A stretch of DNA of 64,000 nt from Spirosoma sp. KUDC1026 (GTDB taxonomy: Bacteria; Bacteroidota; Bacteroidia; Cytophagales; Spirosomataceae): NCBI RefSeq assembly GCF_013375035.1, contig NZ_CP056032.1, positions 310,001-374,000 on the forward strand. Direction: 5' to 3'. Positions within the stretch are counted from its first letter, which is position 1. Each line of letters opens with the position of its first letter. Both the position numbers and the translations under genes were made by a program. Under the pieces are notes generated by a model, which saw only the letters and a program-made list of their open reading frames with translations, was not told where the DNA came from and ran no database searches. Below are positions 35,550 through 45,300 of this stretch, piece by piece.

Positions 35550-37032
35550 ATGCCGTCACAGTCTTCTGCCCCGCATGGACCAGCGAGTAAATAAATACCA
35601 TCCCGAAGCCCACCATCAGCATAATGTGCAGGAAGAACATCCGGAAATCGTTCACATAAAACGCGAGGGCTAGACCTCCCAGAAAGTAAAGCGCCAGTGT
35701 CCCCTCTACCAGGGTCAGCCAGTTCAGTTTACGACTTACGTACTTGTTCGCTGCCCAGCTGTCGCTGGATACGTTCACGTTGAATTTAGGCGTTCTGACA
35801 AAGGGCGTCTTACGACCAATGTATCCTTCAACCACAGCAATGGTGTTGTGCAGCGACAGCCCCATCATCAGCGACGAGTACATCGGAAAATACCAGGCTA
35901 GTTTAGCTTTGTTCTTTTCACCCAATGCCCAGAGCGGGATGCCGTAGAAGGTAATGAGGATCAGCAGATTGACCTGGAACAAGTTGATGACTGTAAACAC
36001 CGTCTCCCATTCTGGGTGCATCCGTCGAATGTATATCAGCGGTACGCTCAATACGCCTAGTATCAGCACCAGAATAAACGTTGCGCTACTAAAGAGGTGA
36101 TAAAACGCGTGAACTTTCATGGACAACGAAATGCCCGGCGTTACCAGCACACGCCTGGCCAACTTACGGGCGCATTCAGCTGCGCCTTTCATCCAGCGGT
36201 ACTGCTGCGATTTCAGGGCGTTCATGGCAACCGGTAGTTCAGCGGGAGAGCCAACGCTTTCGCAGTAGACAAACTTCCAGCCCCGAAGCTGCGCCCGGTA
36301 ACTCAGATCCAGATCCTCCGTGAGCGTATCGCTTTGCCAGCCGCCCGCATCCAGAATGGCTTCTTTTCGCCACACGCCACCGGTACCGTTGAAATTCGCT
36401 AGATATCCGCCCTCGTAGCGTCCGCTTTGCTCAACGGTAAAATGTGCATTCAGACCAAAGGCCTGCAACTGTGTCATCAGCGAAAAATCTTCGTTCAGGT
36501 GCTCCCAGCGTGTCTGGACAATAGCGACTCTGGCATCAGAAAAATGAGGTAACGTTTTCAGTAAAAAGTCCGGATCAGGAACAAAGTCAGCGTCGAAAAT
36601 AGCGATAAATTCTCCCTGGGCGAACGGAAGCCCGTAGGCTAGCGCGCCCGCCTTGAATCCCTTTCGCTCGGGGCGCCGTACGTGCTCGATGTTAAGTCCA
36701 CGCTGTTTGTATTCGGCCACTTTTCGGGCAATGATCTCGACGGTTTCATCGGTCGAGTCGTCCAGTAGTTGAATATCAAGCTTGTGCTGGGGGTAGTTCA
36801 GCTTGGCCACAGAGTCGATCAGCCGCTCCACAACGTAGAGTTCATTATATACCGGAAGCTGAATGGTCACGCTCGGTAGGTCGGCTATATTCGGTCTGTT
36901 CTGAATCATTGCCTCTTTCCGACGACGGCGTGAGTTTCGGAGATACGTAATGATGAGACTCAGCTGCCCACAGTTGTAGGCGAACAGGAGAAACAAGGCT
37001 AATCCATAAAAAATGAGGATAATTACTTCCAT
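35548..37032 (-). CDS. Processive family 2 glycosyltransferase (cellulose synthase-like)
   Basis: A 494-residue membrane protein with one N-terminal helix, a cytoplasmic GT2 domain and four to five C-terminal helices. Catalytic motifs are in order: LDDSTDE, FDADFVPD (DxD), TEDLDLSYRA (the general-base ED) and QQYRWMKG (QxxRW). These define processive or CESA-like enzymes such as cellulose, mannan or glucosylceramide synthases; bacterial relatives are often beta-mannan or glucan synthases, and the product is not predictable. No c-di-GMP-binding PilZ domain is seen. The frame extends to 37215, but only the ATG at 37032 begins a proper membrane helix and avoids the divergent gene. Confidence 0.9.
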   Translation of the reverse strand: MEVIILIFYGLALFLLFAYNCGQLSLIITYLRNSRRRRKEAMIQNRPNIADLPSVTIQLPVYNELYVVERLIDSVAKLNYPQHKLDIQLLDDSTDETVEIIARKVAEYKQRGLNIEHVRRPERKGFKAGALAYGLPFAQGEFIAIFDADFVPDPDFLLKTLPHFSDARVAIVQTRWEHLNEDFSLMTQLQAFGLNAHFTVEQSGRYEGGYLANFNGTGGVWRKEAILDAGGWQSDTLTEDLDLSYRAQLRGWKFVYCESVGSPAELPVAMNALKSQQYRWMKGAAECARKLARRVLVTPGISLSMKVHAFYHLFSSATFILVLILGVLSVPLIYIRRMHPEWETVFTVINLFQVNLLILITFYGIPLWALGEKNKAKLAWYFPMYSSLMMGLSLHNTIAVVEGYIGRKTPFVRTPKFNVNVSSDSWAANKYVSRKLNWLTLVEGTLALYFLGGLALAFYVNDFRMFFLHIMLMVGFGMVFIYSLVHAGQKTVTA

Positions 37033-37253
37033 AGGGTACCAGATCGCTTCAGTTAATCGTGATAATTGGGTGGTTTGGCCACCAACATAGCCTCTGAATA
37101 AATCAATCCATTTGCTGACAGGCACCCAAGAAACTATTCCTCCCGTGTTTTGTTCCTGTCGCCCCCTACATGATAAGGACCTGTCAGGGCAATAAAGCGA
37201 TTTCGACTTGGTCAACTGTCCAGCGGGTTACTGAAATTCCTGTATACTTGAAC

Positions 37254-38051
37254 ATGGAAATATCGCTTATCGGCGCGGGAAACCTGGCCTGGCACCTGGC
37301 CCCCGCCCTCGAAACCGCTGGTCATCATATCAATGAGGTCCATGGTCGCCAGTTAAAGCACGCTCGTCAGCTAATCAGCAATCTATACGATGCCCGGACT
37401 CATTCAGACCTGAATTTTGCGGAAAGCCCATCACAGTTGTTTATCCTGGCCGTGTCCGACGACGCCATCGAGTCGGTCTGCTCGCAGCTTGTTTTGCCTG
37501 AAGGAGCCACGCTTGTGCATGTATCGGGCAGTCAGTCTTTAACCTCACTGGCGAACTGGATCGATATCTACAGCGATGTTCCTGTTCATACAGGTGTGTT
37601 TTACCCGGTACAAACGTTTTCCCGGGAGCAGCCACTCATCGACTTCGCCACTATCCCCTTCTGCATCGAAGCGTCTACCGATACTACGCGTCAGTTGCTG
37701 ATTCAGATTGCGCAGGATATGAGTCCTATTGTATATACCCTGAATTCGGAAGAGCGGCTTCGATTGCACATGGCCGCCGTGTTTGCCTGTAATTTCACCA
37801 ACCACTTGCTGGCCATCGCGCACGACCTCCTGGCCACGAACAATCTGCCTTTTGATCTGATACGTCCTCTGGTCGCGGAAACACTGGCTAAGGGACTAAA
37901 TACCGATGATCCGGCTTCTGTTCAAACTGGACCAGCCCGTCGGCGAGATCAAACGACCATGGGTCGCCATTTGAGTCTGCTAAGTACCCAGCCCGATCTT
38001 TATTCTATCTATCAACTCATCAGCGAACGTATTCAACGTGAGTCTGTTTAG
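37254..38051 (+). CDS. Rossmann-fold / DUF2520 protein
   Basis: A 265-residue protein. The N-terminus has the dinucleotide-binding pattern ISLIGAGNLAWHLAPAL, resembling F420- or NADP-dependent oxidoreductases, and SVSDDAIESV-like downstream strands. The C-terminal helical half carries the DUF2520 patterns SGSQSL, HTGVFYPVQTFS and AAVFACNFTNHLLAIA. The family is related to 6-phosphogluconate-dehydrogenase-like C-terminal domains. The reaction is not established. The frame is open upstream to 37170, but the ATG at 37254 lies directly before the nucleotide-binding strand and is chosen. Confidence 0.85.
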   Translation: MEISLIGAGNLAWHLAPALETAGHHINEVHGRQLKHARQLISNLYDARTHSDLNFAESPSQLFILAVSDDAIESVCSQLVLPEGATLVHVSGSQSLTSLANWIDIYSDVPVHTGVFYPVQTFSREQPLIDFATIPFCIEASTDTTRQLLIQIAQDMSPIVYTLNSEERLRLHMAAVFACNFTNHLLAIAHDLLATNNLPFDLIRPLVAETLAKGLNTDDPASVQTGPARRRDQTTMGRHLSLLSTQPDLYSIYQLISERIQRESV

Positions 38052-38228
38052 TATCAAATAAACGATAATAGACAACAACAACGACTTCTTATATCCCCGT
38101 CTGTATACTTTCTATCTATATAAGCTCAATTACCTATCTTTATGATTTTATTCAAGCCACCCTGTGCACGAGTTAGTGGCTTACTTTTTGCAGATTGTAA
38201 TTTGTGACAGCTTTACTAGTAACGGACG

Positions 38229-38687
38229 ATGAGTACACTAAACGTAACGGCCTACTCGCCTAATAAACTGGAAGTTAAGAGAGGCTCAAACCGTATTCAA
38301 TTATACGAGCGATACGGAGCAATGGCCTATGGAGTTATTTTACAGATCATTCCAGAAACGGATCAGGCCCAACGCGTTTTAATTGATCTTTTTGCGTCTT
38401 CCCAGATCGAAGAATTTAATCCAGCTGACACCCGGGGACTAGGCAGTACCATCATCCGGCTGGCTCGTTCCAGAGCCCTATTTGCCAGAAAAACTATCCC
38501 ATCCTCCAGCGATCTGTTTACATCGACCACTTCAGCGCCAGGGAACAATAAGCAGGCGAAGTTCGTTTTTAACTTGGCTTTCTGTCAGGGTTTTACGCCA
38601 GAAACTATTGCACAACGGTTACAAATACCGTATTCTTCCGTAATGCAAGCAATTCACGAATATTTTTTGTTTCTTCGTACCTCTTAA
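38229..38687 (+). CDS. Degenerate ECF-like sigma factor
   Basis: A 152-residue protein, shorter than a normal ECF sigma factor. The N-terminal half reads LYERYGAMAYGVILQII, like region 2.1-2.2, followed by QAQRVLIDLFAS in the place of the region 2.2 core-binding helix. The C-terminal half FVFNLAFCQGFTPETIAQRLQIPYSSVMQAIHEY matches a region 4 helix-turn-helix. The promoter-melting part of region 2 looks shortened or lost. It is followed after 13 bp by a membrane anti-sigma-like gene, supporting a sigma/anti-sigma pair. A plain helix-turn-helix regulator is the alternative. Confidence 0.7.
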   Translation: MSTLNVTAYSPNKLEVKRGSNRIQLYERYGAMAYGVILQIIPETDQAQRVLIDLFASSQIEEFNPADTRGLGSTIIRLARSRALFARKTIPSSSDLFTSTTSAPGNNKQAKFVFNLAFCQGFTPETIAQRLQIPYSSVMQAIHEYFLFLRTS

Positions 38688-38700
38688 GCAATCCACGACC

Positions 38701-39219
38701 TTGAAGACCTACCAATATCTCACAGACGGCATTCTGGAATCGTATTTGCTGGGCTTGGTTTCGGAGGAACAGCAAAAAGACGTCGATCACCTGCTGGAAA
38801 CCGATCCAGAGCTTCAGCTTCAGCTAAGCGATCTGGAGCAGGATCTGGAAGACCACTTTATGCGCCACGCTGTTCCACCGCCACCGGCAGTCCGGAACGC
38901 TGTGCTAGAGCGAATCAGCGAAGGTGAAATTCAGAAGCGGCCTCGTGAGCAGCAATCGTATCAACGTCCTAATTTTACCGAAGGGCCACCCCGTTCTGAT
39001 TACGTGAACGTCGAAGTTGACGATACACACATTCGCGTTCATAAATACTGGCGTCCGGCTTTCATCGCGGTATTTGTCCTATCGAAAGTTTTCCTGATTG
39101 CGGGCCTGTATTATTACTTCAAAGCAGACAGTATGGCCGCCGAGATCGCGCGCCTGAAAGCAGCCGCAGAACAAACAAGTACTATGTCCGGTAATCGAAC
39201 AACGCCGGTTAATCCATGA
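38701..39219 (+). CDS. Single-pass membrane anti-sigma factor
   Basis: A 172-residue protein starting with TTG; no ATG is available upstream and the N-terminal pattern YLTDGILESYLLGLVSEEQQKDVD is a typical anti-sigma start. This cytoplasmic helical domain (1-75) would bind the sigma factor. A linker follows, then one membrane helix (about 121-140, AFIAVFVLSKVFLIAGLYYY) and a short external coil. No zinc-binding HxxxCxxC motif is present. Its stop overlaps the next start by four bases (ATGA), so the beta-propeller gene is cotranscribed and may be the sensing partner. Confidence 0.8.
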   Translation: MKTYQYLTDGILESYLLGLVSEEQQKDVDHLLETDPELQLQLSDLEQDLEDHFMRHAVPPPPAVRNAVLERISEGEIQKRPREQQSYQRPNFTEGPPRSDYVNVEVDDTHIRVHKYWRPAFIAVFVLSKVFLIAGLYYYFKADSMAAEIARLKAAAEQTSTMSGNRTTPVNP

Positions 39220-40241
39220 TGCGCAGCGTACTTTTTTTAGTCATTAATATATTGTTTTTATCTCCTGTGGTTGCCCAATGGCAACCACAGGTCGTTCATA
39301 CCGATGCCAGTTTCCGGGCCGTGAGTGCCGCCAGTGCTGATGTGGTCTGGATCGGTGGTACAAAAGGCACCTTTGTGCATACGTCCGATGGCGGTAGCTC
39401 GTGGCAGACGGGAACTGTTCCCAACGCCGAAACCTGCGATTTCCGCGACGTTCAGGCTATCGATGCCAAGACAGCTTATCTGATGAGCGCGGGGCCCGCC
39501 GAGAAAGGGCAGGCTCGCATCTATAAAACGACCGATGGTGGAGGCACCTGGACGCTACAGTACCAGACCCAGCAGCAGGGGGTTTTCTTCGATGGTATGG
39601 CTTTCTGGAATCCCCAGCATGGGATTGTCTTCAGCGATCCGGTCGATGGCAAGTGGGTTATTCTCACCACCGACAATGGCGGCACTACCTGGCAACCCGT
39701 TTCTCCGACCGCTCTCCCGCCTATGCAGCCTAATGAAGCGGCTTTTGCGGCCAGTGGTACCAGTATTGTTACGCAGGGTAAACAGAATGTCTGGATTGTC
39801 TCGGGGGGTGGAACAGTCAGTCGGGTTTTTCGCTCTACAGATCGCGGACAAACCTGGTCTGTTCATAGCACACCCTTGCCGGCCGGTGAAGCAACGGGCT
39901 TGTTTGGTATGCAGTTTTTTACAGGTAAAAACGGAATGGTGGTCGGCGGAAACTACAAACAGGAGAAACTGGCTGGTCCAAACGCAGCCGTCACCCGCGA
40001 CGGTGGACAGACCTGGCAGCTCGTTGCCCCAACCAATCCGCCCGGTCTGAAGGAAGCTATTGCCCTGCTACCCGGCGAACGATTGTTGACCGTTGGACCA
40101 TCAGGGACTGCCCTCTCTGCCGATCAAGGGCAAACCTGGCAGCAGATCGACACGGAAGGCTTCCATTCTGTATCCTGCGTAAAAGGTACCTGCTACGCCG
40201 TTGGCGGCAAAGGGAAAGTAATGGTACAGCGGTTCAAGTAA
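39216..40241 (+). CDS. Exported YCF48/BNR-repeat beta-propeller protein
   Basis: A 341-residue protein with a signal peptide (cut after SPVVAQ) and a series of sialidase-like (BNR/YCF48) repeats, each with the SxDGGxTW pattern: TSDGGSSWQ, TTDGGGTW, TTDNGGTTW, STDRGQTW, TRDGGQTWQ and SADQGQTWQ. Six repeats suggest a complete propeller. It has no catalytic sialidase residues that I can see and probably binds a ligand or partner outside the inner membrane. Translational overlap with the anti-sigma gene suggests a functional link. Confidence 0.85.
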   Translation: MMRSVLFLVINILFLSPVVAQWQPQVVHTDASFRAVSAASADVVWIGGTKGTFVHTSDGGSSWQTGTVPNAETCDFRDVQAIDAKTAYLMSAGPAEKGQARIYKTTDGGGTWTLQYQTQQQGVFFDGMAFWNPQHGIVFSDPVDGKWVILTTDNGGTTWQPVSPTALPPMQPNEAAFAASGTSIVTQGKQNVWIVSGGGTVSRVFRSTDRGQTWSVHSTPLPAGEATGLFGMQFFTGKNGMVVGGNYKQEKLAGPNAAVTRDGGQTWQLVAPTNPPGLKEAIALLPGERLLTVGPSGTALSADQGQTWQQIDTEGFHSVSCVKGTCYAVGGKGKVMVQRFK

Positions 40242-40302
40242 AATACAGACGTTCTTTCGTTCGTTATTGAGCCGTGTTGAACGATTAACCTCCTCTGGTT
40301 CT

Positions 40303-41394
40303 GTGAAAACGGCTCTTTCTTTCCTCTTTGTAAGCATTACGGTCTGCAGCCAGGTGACTGCTCAAACAAACCCGGCCTTCCCTACCCGTCCTGAAGCATT
40401 TATCTGCAACTATACCGGGCATACGACCGATGAGCAGGTAATCTGTTCGGGTACCACCTCCTCCAACGCTCATGCCCAGAAAGTTGTTGATCGCATACTG
40501 AAGCCAATTGGGCTGATGCGCAACTTCAAAATCATGGAGTGTTCCAATACCGAGAATTGCTTTGCTACGGTCCTCAAAGGACAGCGTTACATTGTTTATG
40601 ACGGTGCTTTCATGAAAAGCATTGAGGAAGAAACCGAAACCGATTGGTCAGCCATCAGTATTATGGCCCACGAAATAGGACATCATCTACAGGGGCACAC
40701 CATCGACGGTCGGGGTGGTCAACCGCAGAAAGAGATCGAAGCTGATAAGTTTTCAGGTTTCGTGCTGCATCAATTAGGCGCTTCGCTGGAGGAATCCATG
40801 GTGGCCGTACGGGCGCTGGGCGATGAACACGCTACGTCAACGCACCCGGCTAAACCCGCCCGTCTTGATGCTATCCGGAAAGGCTGGCTGGAAGCCGAAG
40901 CGCTGTACCCGCGAACTCGATCAGCAGTCAAACCTGCCGTGGCTATTTCGCCGAAGCCAATTACGCCTGCTGCGTCGCCGTTGTCTACCCAGACATCTGC
41001 TCCAGCACGAACGATCAATCGCCCTGTAGCCGCAACCGTTGGCTGCATTTCGGGCGATTGTGAAGACGGAAAGGGTATTTTTGTTTATCCAACCCGGGAG
41101 CGATACGTAGGAGAATTTGAAGAAGGAGACAAACACGGCGAAGGCACCGAATACTACGCCGACGGCAAACTGAAGTACAAAGGCAACTTTCGCGACAATC
41201 TCCGCTCCGATTACGGGGTTTATTTCTACCGGAACGGCGATAAATATGCAGGCTGGTTCCAGAAAAACGTACCTAATGGCAAAGGAATCTACCAGTTTGC
41301 CGACGGTGCCCGTCTGACAGCTACGTTTAAAAATGGCCAGCCTCTTCCCGGCGGTTCGTATGCTGCTGCCAACAGTGACCGGGGCGGTCAGTAA
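40303..41394 (+). CDS. M48-like zinc metalloprotease fused to MORN repeats
   Basis: A 363-residue exported protein starting with GTG, which places a signal peptide (KTALSFLFVSITVCSQVTAQ) at the very start; a TTG at 40267 is the longer alternative. The protease domain carries HEIGHHLQGH (His123, Glu124, His127) and the third ligand in the EIEADKFSG segment (Glu146), as in M48 gluzincins, but lacks membrane helices. Four cysteines precede it. After a Pro/Ala/Thr linker (about 210-255) come about four MORN-type repeats (YVGEFEEGDKHGEG, YKGNFRDN, YAGWFQKNVPNGKG, ATFKNGQPLPGG). The fusion is unusual. The substrate is unknown. Confidence 0.83.
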   Translation: MKTALSFLFVSITVCSQVTAQTNPAFPTRPEAFICNYTGHTTDEQVICSGTTSSNAHAQKVVDRILKPIGLMRNFKIMECSNTENCFATVLKGQRYIVYDGAFMKSIEEETETDWSAISIMAHEIGHHLQGHTIDGRGGQPQKEIEADKFSGFVLHQLGASLEESMVAVRALGDEHATSTHPAKPARLDAIRKGWLEAEALYPRTRSAVKPAVAISPKPITPAASPLSTQTSAPARTINRPVAATVGCISGDCEDGKGIFVYPTRERYVGEFEEGDKHGEGTEYYADGKLKYKGNFRDNLRSDYGVYFYRNGDKYAGWFQKNVPNGKGIYQFADGARLTATFKNGQPLPGGSYAAANSDRGGQ

Positions 41395-41445
41395 ACCTGG
41401 TATGCATGTAGACTTGCTAAGCTTTGTCTCGATGTACCCGCAAAT

Positions 41446-41466
41446 GCAAGTTTCGTCCTAACTTGC
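41446..41466 (+). terminator. Possible terminator after the protease-MORN gene
   Basis: Arms GCAAGTT and AACTTGC are seven bases apart and followed by GGCCTTTTC. The stem is short, so termination is only a suggestion. Confidence 0.4.
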
Positions 41467-41487
41467 GGCCTTTTCGAGAAGGGTATT

Positions 41488-41976
41488 GTGAAAAACAGCT
41501 TATTTAATCAGAAAGACCTTGTTGCTTATTTTATAGTTGCGGCCATTGGCGCCCTGTTACAGCTGTTGATAAGCACATTATTACAGGAGTGGTTTAAACT
41601 CTCTTATGAACAGGGGCTCCTCGGTGGTTATGTCTTCTCTTTCTTCGTTGGCTTTTTTCTGACCAAACTCTTTGCCTTTAACGCGAAAAACTCGGCGAAA
41701 ACACGCCGGGAAATGGTCAAATTTTCGCTTGTCTCGATTATCTCCGGGGCAATAACCGTTTATGGCTCCTCGGTCATCTACTCAGTATCTGTTGCGCTTT
41801 TCGGCGTATACCAGCTCACAATCCCTTACTCCATCAAGACTATTAACGTGAACAAACTGCTGTCACATACCAGCGGTATGGGCCTAAGTTTTATCAGTAA
41901 CTACATTCTGCACAAAACATTTACGTTCAAAAACACGGGTTTCTACGAGCGGCTCAAGCGGTTACTACAACTGTAA
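41488..41976 (+). CDS. GtrA family membrane protein
   Basis: A 162-residue protein with four membrane helices (about 12-30, 42-62, 78-102 and 125-143), the normal GtrA size. GtrA-type proteins are thought to flip or assist polyprenyl-phosphate sugars for surface glycosylation, usually next to a GtrB-type GT2. The likely partner here is the GT2 at 46143, on the other side of the LamG protein. The start is GTG at 41488; the sequence before it gives no ATG in frame close by. The C-terminal pattern SFISNYILHKTFTFK is family-typical. Confidence 0.87.
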   Translation: MKNSLFNQKDLVAYFIVAAIGALLQLLISTLLQEWFKLSYEQGLLGGYVFSFFVGFFLTKLFAFNAKNSAKTRREMVKFSLVSIISGAITVYGSSVIYSVSVALFGVYQLTIPYSIKTINVNKLLSHTSGMGLSFISNYILHKTFTFKNTGFYERLKRLLQL

Positions 41977-42385
41977 CATCCCCATCTTCTATCGTCCTTC
42001 GCAACAGCTGACTTCAGCATTCTCGGCAGAATATTGAACTATTAAAAGAATTAGTATTCATATTGATTCGCAGTAATTACTCTCTCTAGTTTGGTTGATA
42101 AATTGCTAGTAGTTTAGTTGGATGTAATTGATATACTGGCTACTAACTACCATACTCTGACGGCCAACCTTCAGTAAATACTTAGTCATATCCTGTAGTT
42201 TACCATACAAGTAATTTTAAGGCTTTTCAAGTTTGTTGCATTTATTTCACTCTTGGCAAAAATGTTGTTCTGTAGTGATGTAGATAACTAACAACTCTCT
42301 AGGCTGTCTCCTTGCAAATTAATTATCAGTCTATAAATCCTTCTTCAATTAACCCGATAATCAACTCAAACTTAATTAGACAGAA
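41977..42385. other. Intergenic region, 409 bp
   Basis: This AT-rich stretch lies between GtrA and the large surface protein and should hold the latter's promoter. A possible Bacteroidota-type site is TTTG near 42098 followed by TAGTTTAG, but spacing and match are imperfect. I see no open frame or RNA gene. Confidence 0.5.
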
Positions 42386-45300
42386 ATGAAGCTTCTAGTA
42401 TACTTAGCCAGTTTTCTGATCGGAGCGAACGCACTGGCCCAGTTACCATCACCGCCAAAGACCTTAATGGCTCTTAATTCGGTATATACTTCTGCAAGTC
42501 TCATTGAAAAATTAAAGTGTGAAACAAAGGCTCCTGTATTAGTTTCTCTAAATGCACCTCTGCCACCAAAGGCAGTAGCGCCTGCAGTAGCCGATATCAC
42601 CGTTAGTGGTTTTACGAATGCTGCCATTCAGGCGGCTGTCAACGCGGCTCCTTCGTCGGGAGCCAGAATTATTTTACCAGCCGGCCGATACATATTTACA
42701 GATCAGGTAAGTCTTATTAATAAAAGCAACCTTGCGTTCGTCGGTGACGGGAATGCTGAGTTTTATGTTCCGTCCAATGTTCGCGTCGGCCATATGCTGA
42801 GTGCTTTGGGGCCGGTCAACAATATCCGGGTAACGGGTATTCTCTTCAACAATCAATCGTCGGGCGAAGGACAGGGGATGATTTTCTCGAACGAGCAAGC
42901 CCCGCTTGATACGTATGAAATTGATCACTGCGCCTTTACAGGGCCTAACGTCAACTGCAACGCCATCAAGTTTAATGCGCAGTCATACGGCACCGGTTCA
43001 AACGTATCAGTACCCGTTAAAAACGTTTACATCCACCATAATACCTTTTTCAGCCTGGGCCGCATGGGTATTGAGATGCAGAACCACGGCTGGGAACGGG
43101 GTGAAACTATTGCCTGGCAGCTCGACAATTACCGGATTGAGGATAACGAATTTTCAGACCTCGGACGGGTTGATGGGAGCAATGGGATGGCGATCTCGTT
43201 CACCGGTCCGAATCAAAATATTTACATTCGGCGGAATAAAGTTGTTGACGCGAAATATGCCGCCTATGAGTTTGTAGGTTCCAGGTACGTGGAGATGACC
43301 AATAATACGGCTACGGCTGTCAACAACACATACACGGGAATTAGTATATCTGACAATAGTCACCACGTAACAACTCAGCTTAAGTTTACCAACAACAATA
43401 TCGTTGTAAAGGGTAATGCCTTCCAAAGCTACGGTGGAGACGGCGGATCGGTTACAAACTGGGAAGCAACCAATAATACCTTCATTTCCACAACACCTTC
43501 ATCCGGCGACATGGGTAGTATAAAGCTCCAACGGACTTCCGGAGGGCGCTTTATTAACAACACTGTACGCACGGGCGGCACGAACGCTATATTTTTTGAT
43601 AACGCCCCCCAGAATTTTTTTGCTAGTAATTCTTTCAGCAACGAGGATAGTCCCAGCAATGATATTCTGATTCGTTTCTATAATTCAGGCACGTATAACA
43701 ACGAACTGGCTAACTCTAACACCTACAAAAAGCAACAAGGGTTCGTAACAAGCAACTACGCTCGGGAAGAGAGCGGTGCTTATAACAACATTTTCGGTGG
43801 CACCACCCCGCCCCCCAACCCGCCACCAACCTCTAATGTCACAGGCACTATCCTGCTGCTTAACGGTAACGGCAGCGACGGCAGCCAGAACATCGTCGAT
43901 GCCTCCCCCATGGCCCGCCCTGTTTCTCAGCAAGGCAGCGTGCGCATCAGCACCGCCCAGAAAAAGTACGGCCCCTCCTCGCTCTACTTCGATGGCAACT
44001 CCTACCTGACCATCCCCAGCAGTTCCGACTTTGACTTCGGCACCGGTGACTACACCATCGAGTGCTTCATGTACCCAACCGCCACCAGCGACTACCCTAC
44101 CATTGTCTCCCGGCGCACCAACTCGGGCGGGGTGGTCTGGAACACCAACATCTCCCCCAACAACGCTGGTTTTGGGCTTAACGTGACCAACAGCAACAAC
44201 AGCTTCCTCAACCCGGGCCCGCTGTCCAACAACCAGTTTTCGCTCAACACCTGGTACCACGTAGCGGTGGTAGCCTCGGGCGGTCAGCGCAAGCTGTACG
44301 TCAATGGGTCGCTGGTAGCCACGGCCAGTTCGGTGCCGTCGATGGAACTCAACCCTGACAAAGGGCTGCTCCTGGTAGGGGCTCAGGGTTCAGGATCCAA
44401 TCGGTTCCAGGGCTACATGCACTTGCGGCTGACCCAGGGGAAAGCCCTCTACACCAACAACTTCACCCCGCCCGAGACCTTCGATGCGTCTTTGCCGCCA
44501 GTCACAACGCCAACACCAACTCCGACACCAACCCCTTCAACCGGTACGGTGCTGCTGCTCAACGGCAACGGCAGCGACGGCAGCCAGAACATCGTCGATG
44601 CCTCCCCCATGGCCCGCCCTGTTTCTCAGCAAGGCAGCGTGCGCATCAGCACCGCCCAGAAAAAGTACGGCCCCTCCTCGCTCTACTTCGATGGCAACTC
44701 CTACCTGACCATCCCCAGCAGTTCCGACTTTGACTTCGGCACCGGTGACTACACCATCGAGTGCTTCATGTACCCAACCGCCACCAGCGACTACCCTACC
44801 ATTGTCTCCCGGCGCACCAACTCGGGCGGGGTGGTCTGGAACACCAACATCTCCCCCAACAACGCTGGTTTTGGGCTTAACGTGACCAACAGCAACAACA
44901 GCTTCCTCAACCCGGGCCCGCTGTCCAACAACCAGTTTTCGCTCAACACCTGGTACCACGTAGCGGTGGTAGCCTCGGGCGGTCAGCGCAAGCTGTACGT
45001 CAATGGGTCGCTGGTAGCCACGGCCAGTTCGGTGCCGTCGATGGAACTCAACCCTGACAAAGGGCTGCTCCTGGTAGGGGCTCAGGGTTCAGGATCCAAT
45101 CGGTTCCAGGGCTACATGCACTTGCGGCTGACTAAGGGGCAGGCTCTCTACACCGATAACTTCACTCCGCCCGAGACCTTCGATGCGTCTTTGCCGCCAG
45201 TCACAACGCCAACACCAACTCCGACACCAACCCCTTCAACCGGTACGGTGCTGCTGCTCAACGGCAACGGCAGCGACGGCAGCCAGAACATCGTTGATGC

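Noticed and set aside
37033..37215. N-terminal extension of the GT2 gene at 35548-37032
   Set aside because: The extension has no family resemblance, would overlap the longest form of the divergent gene, and the ATG at 37032 begins a normal membrane helix.
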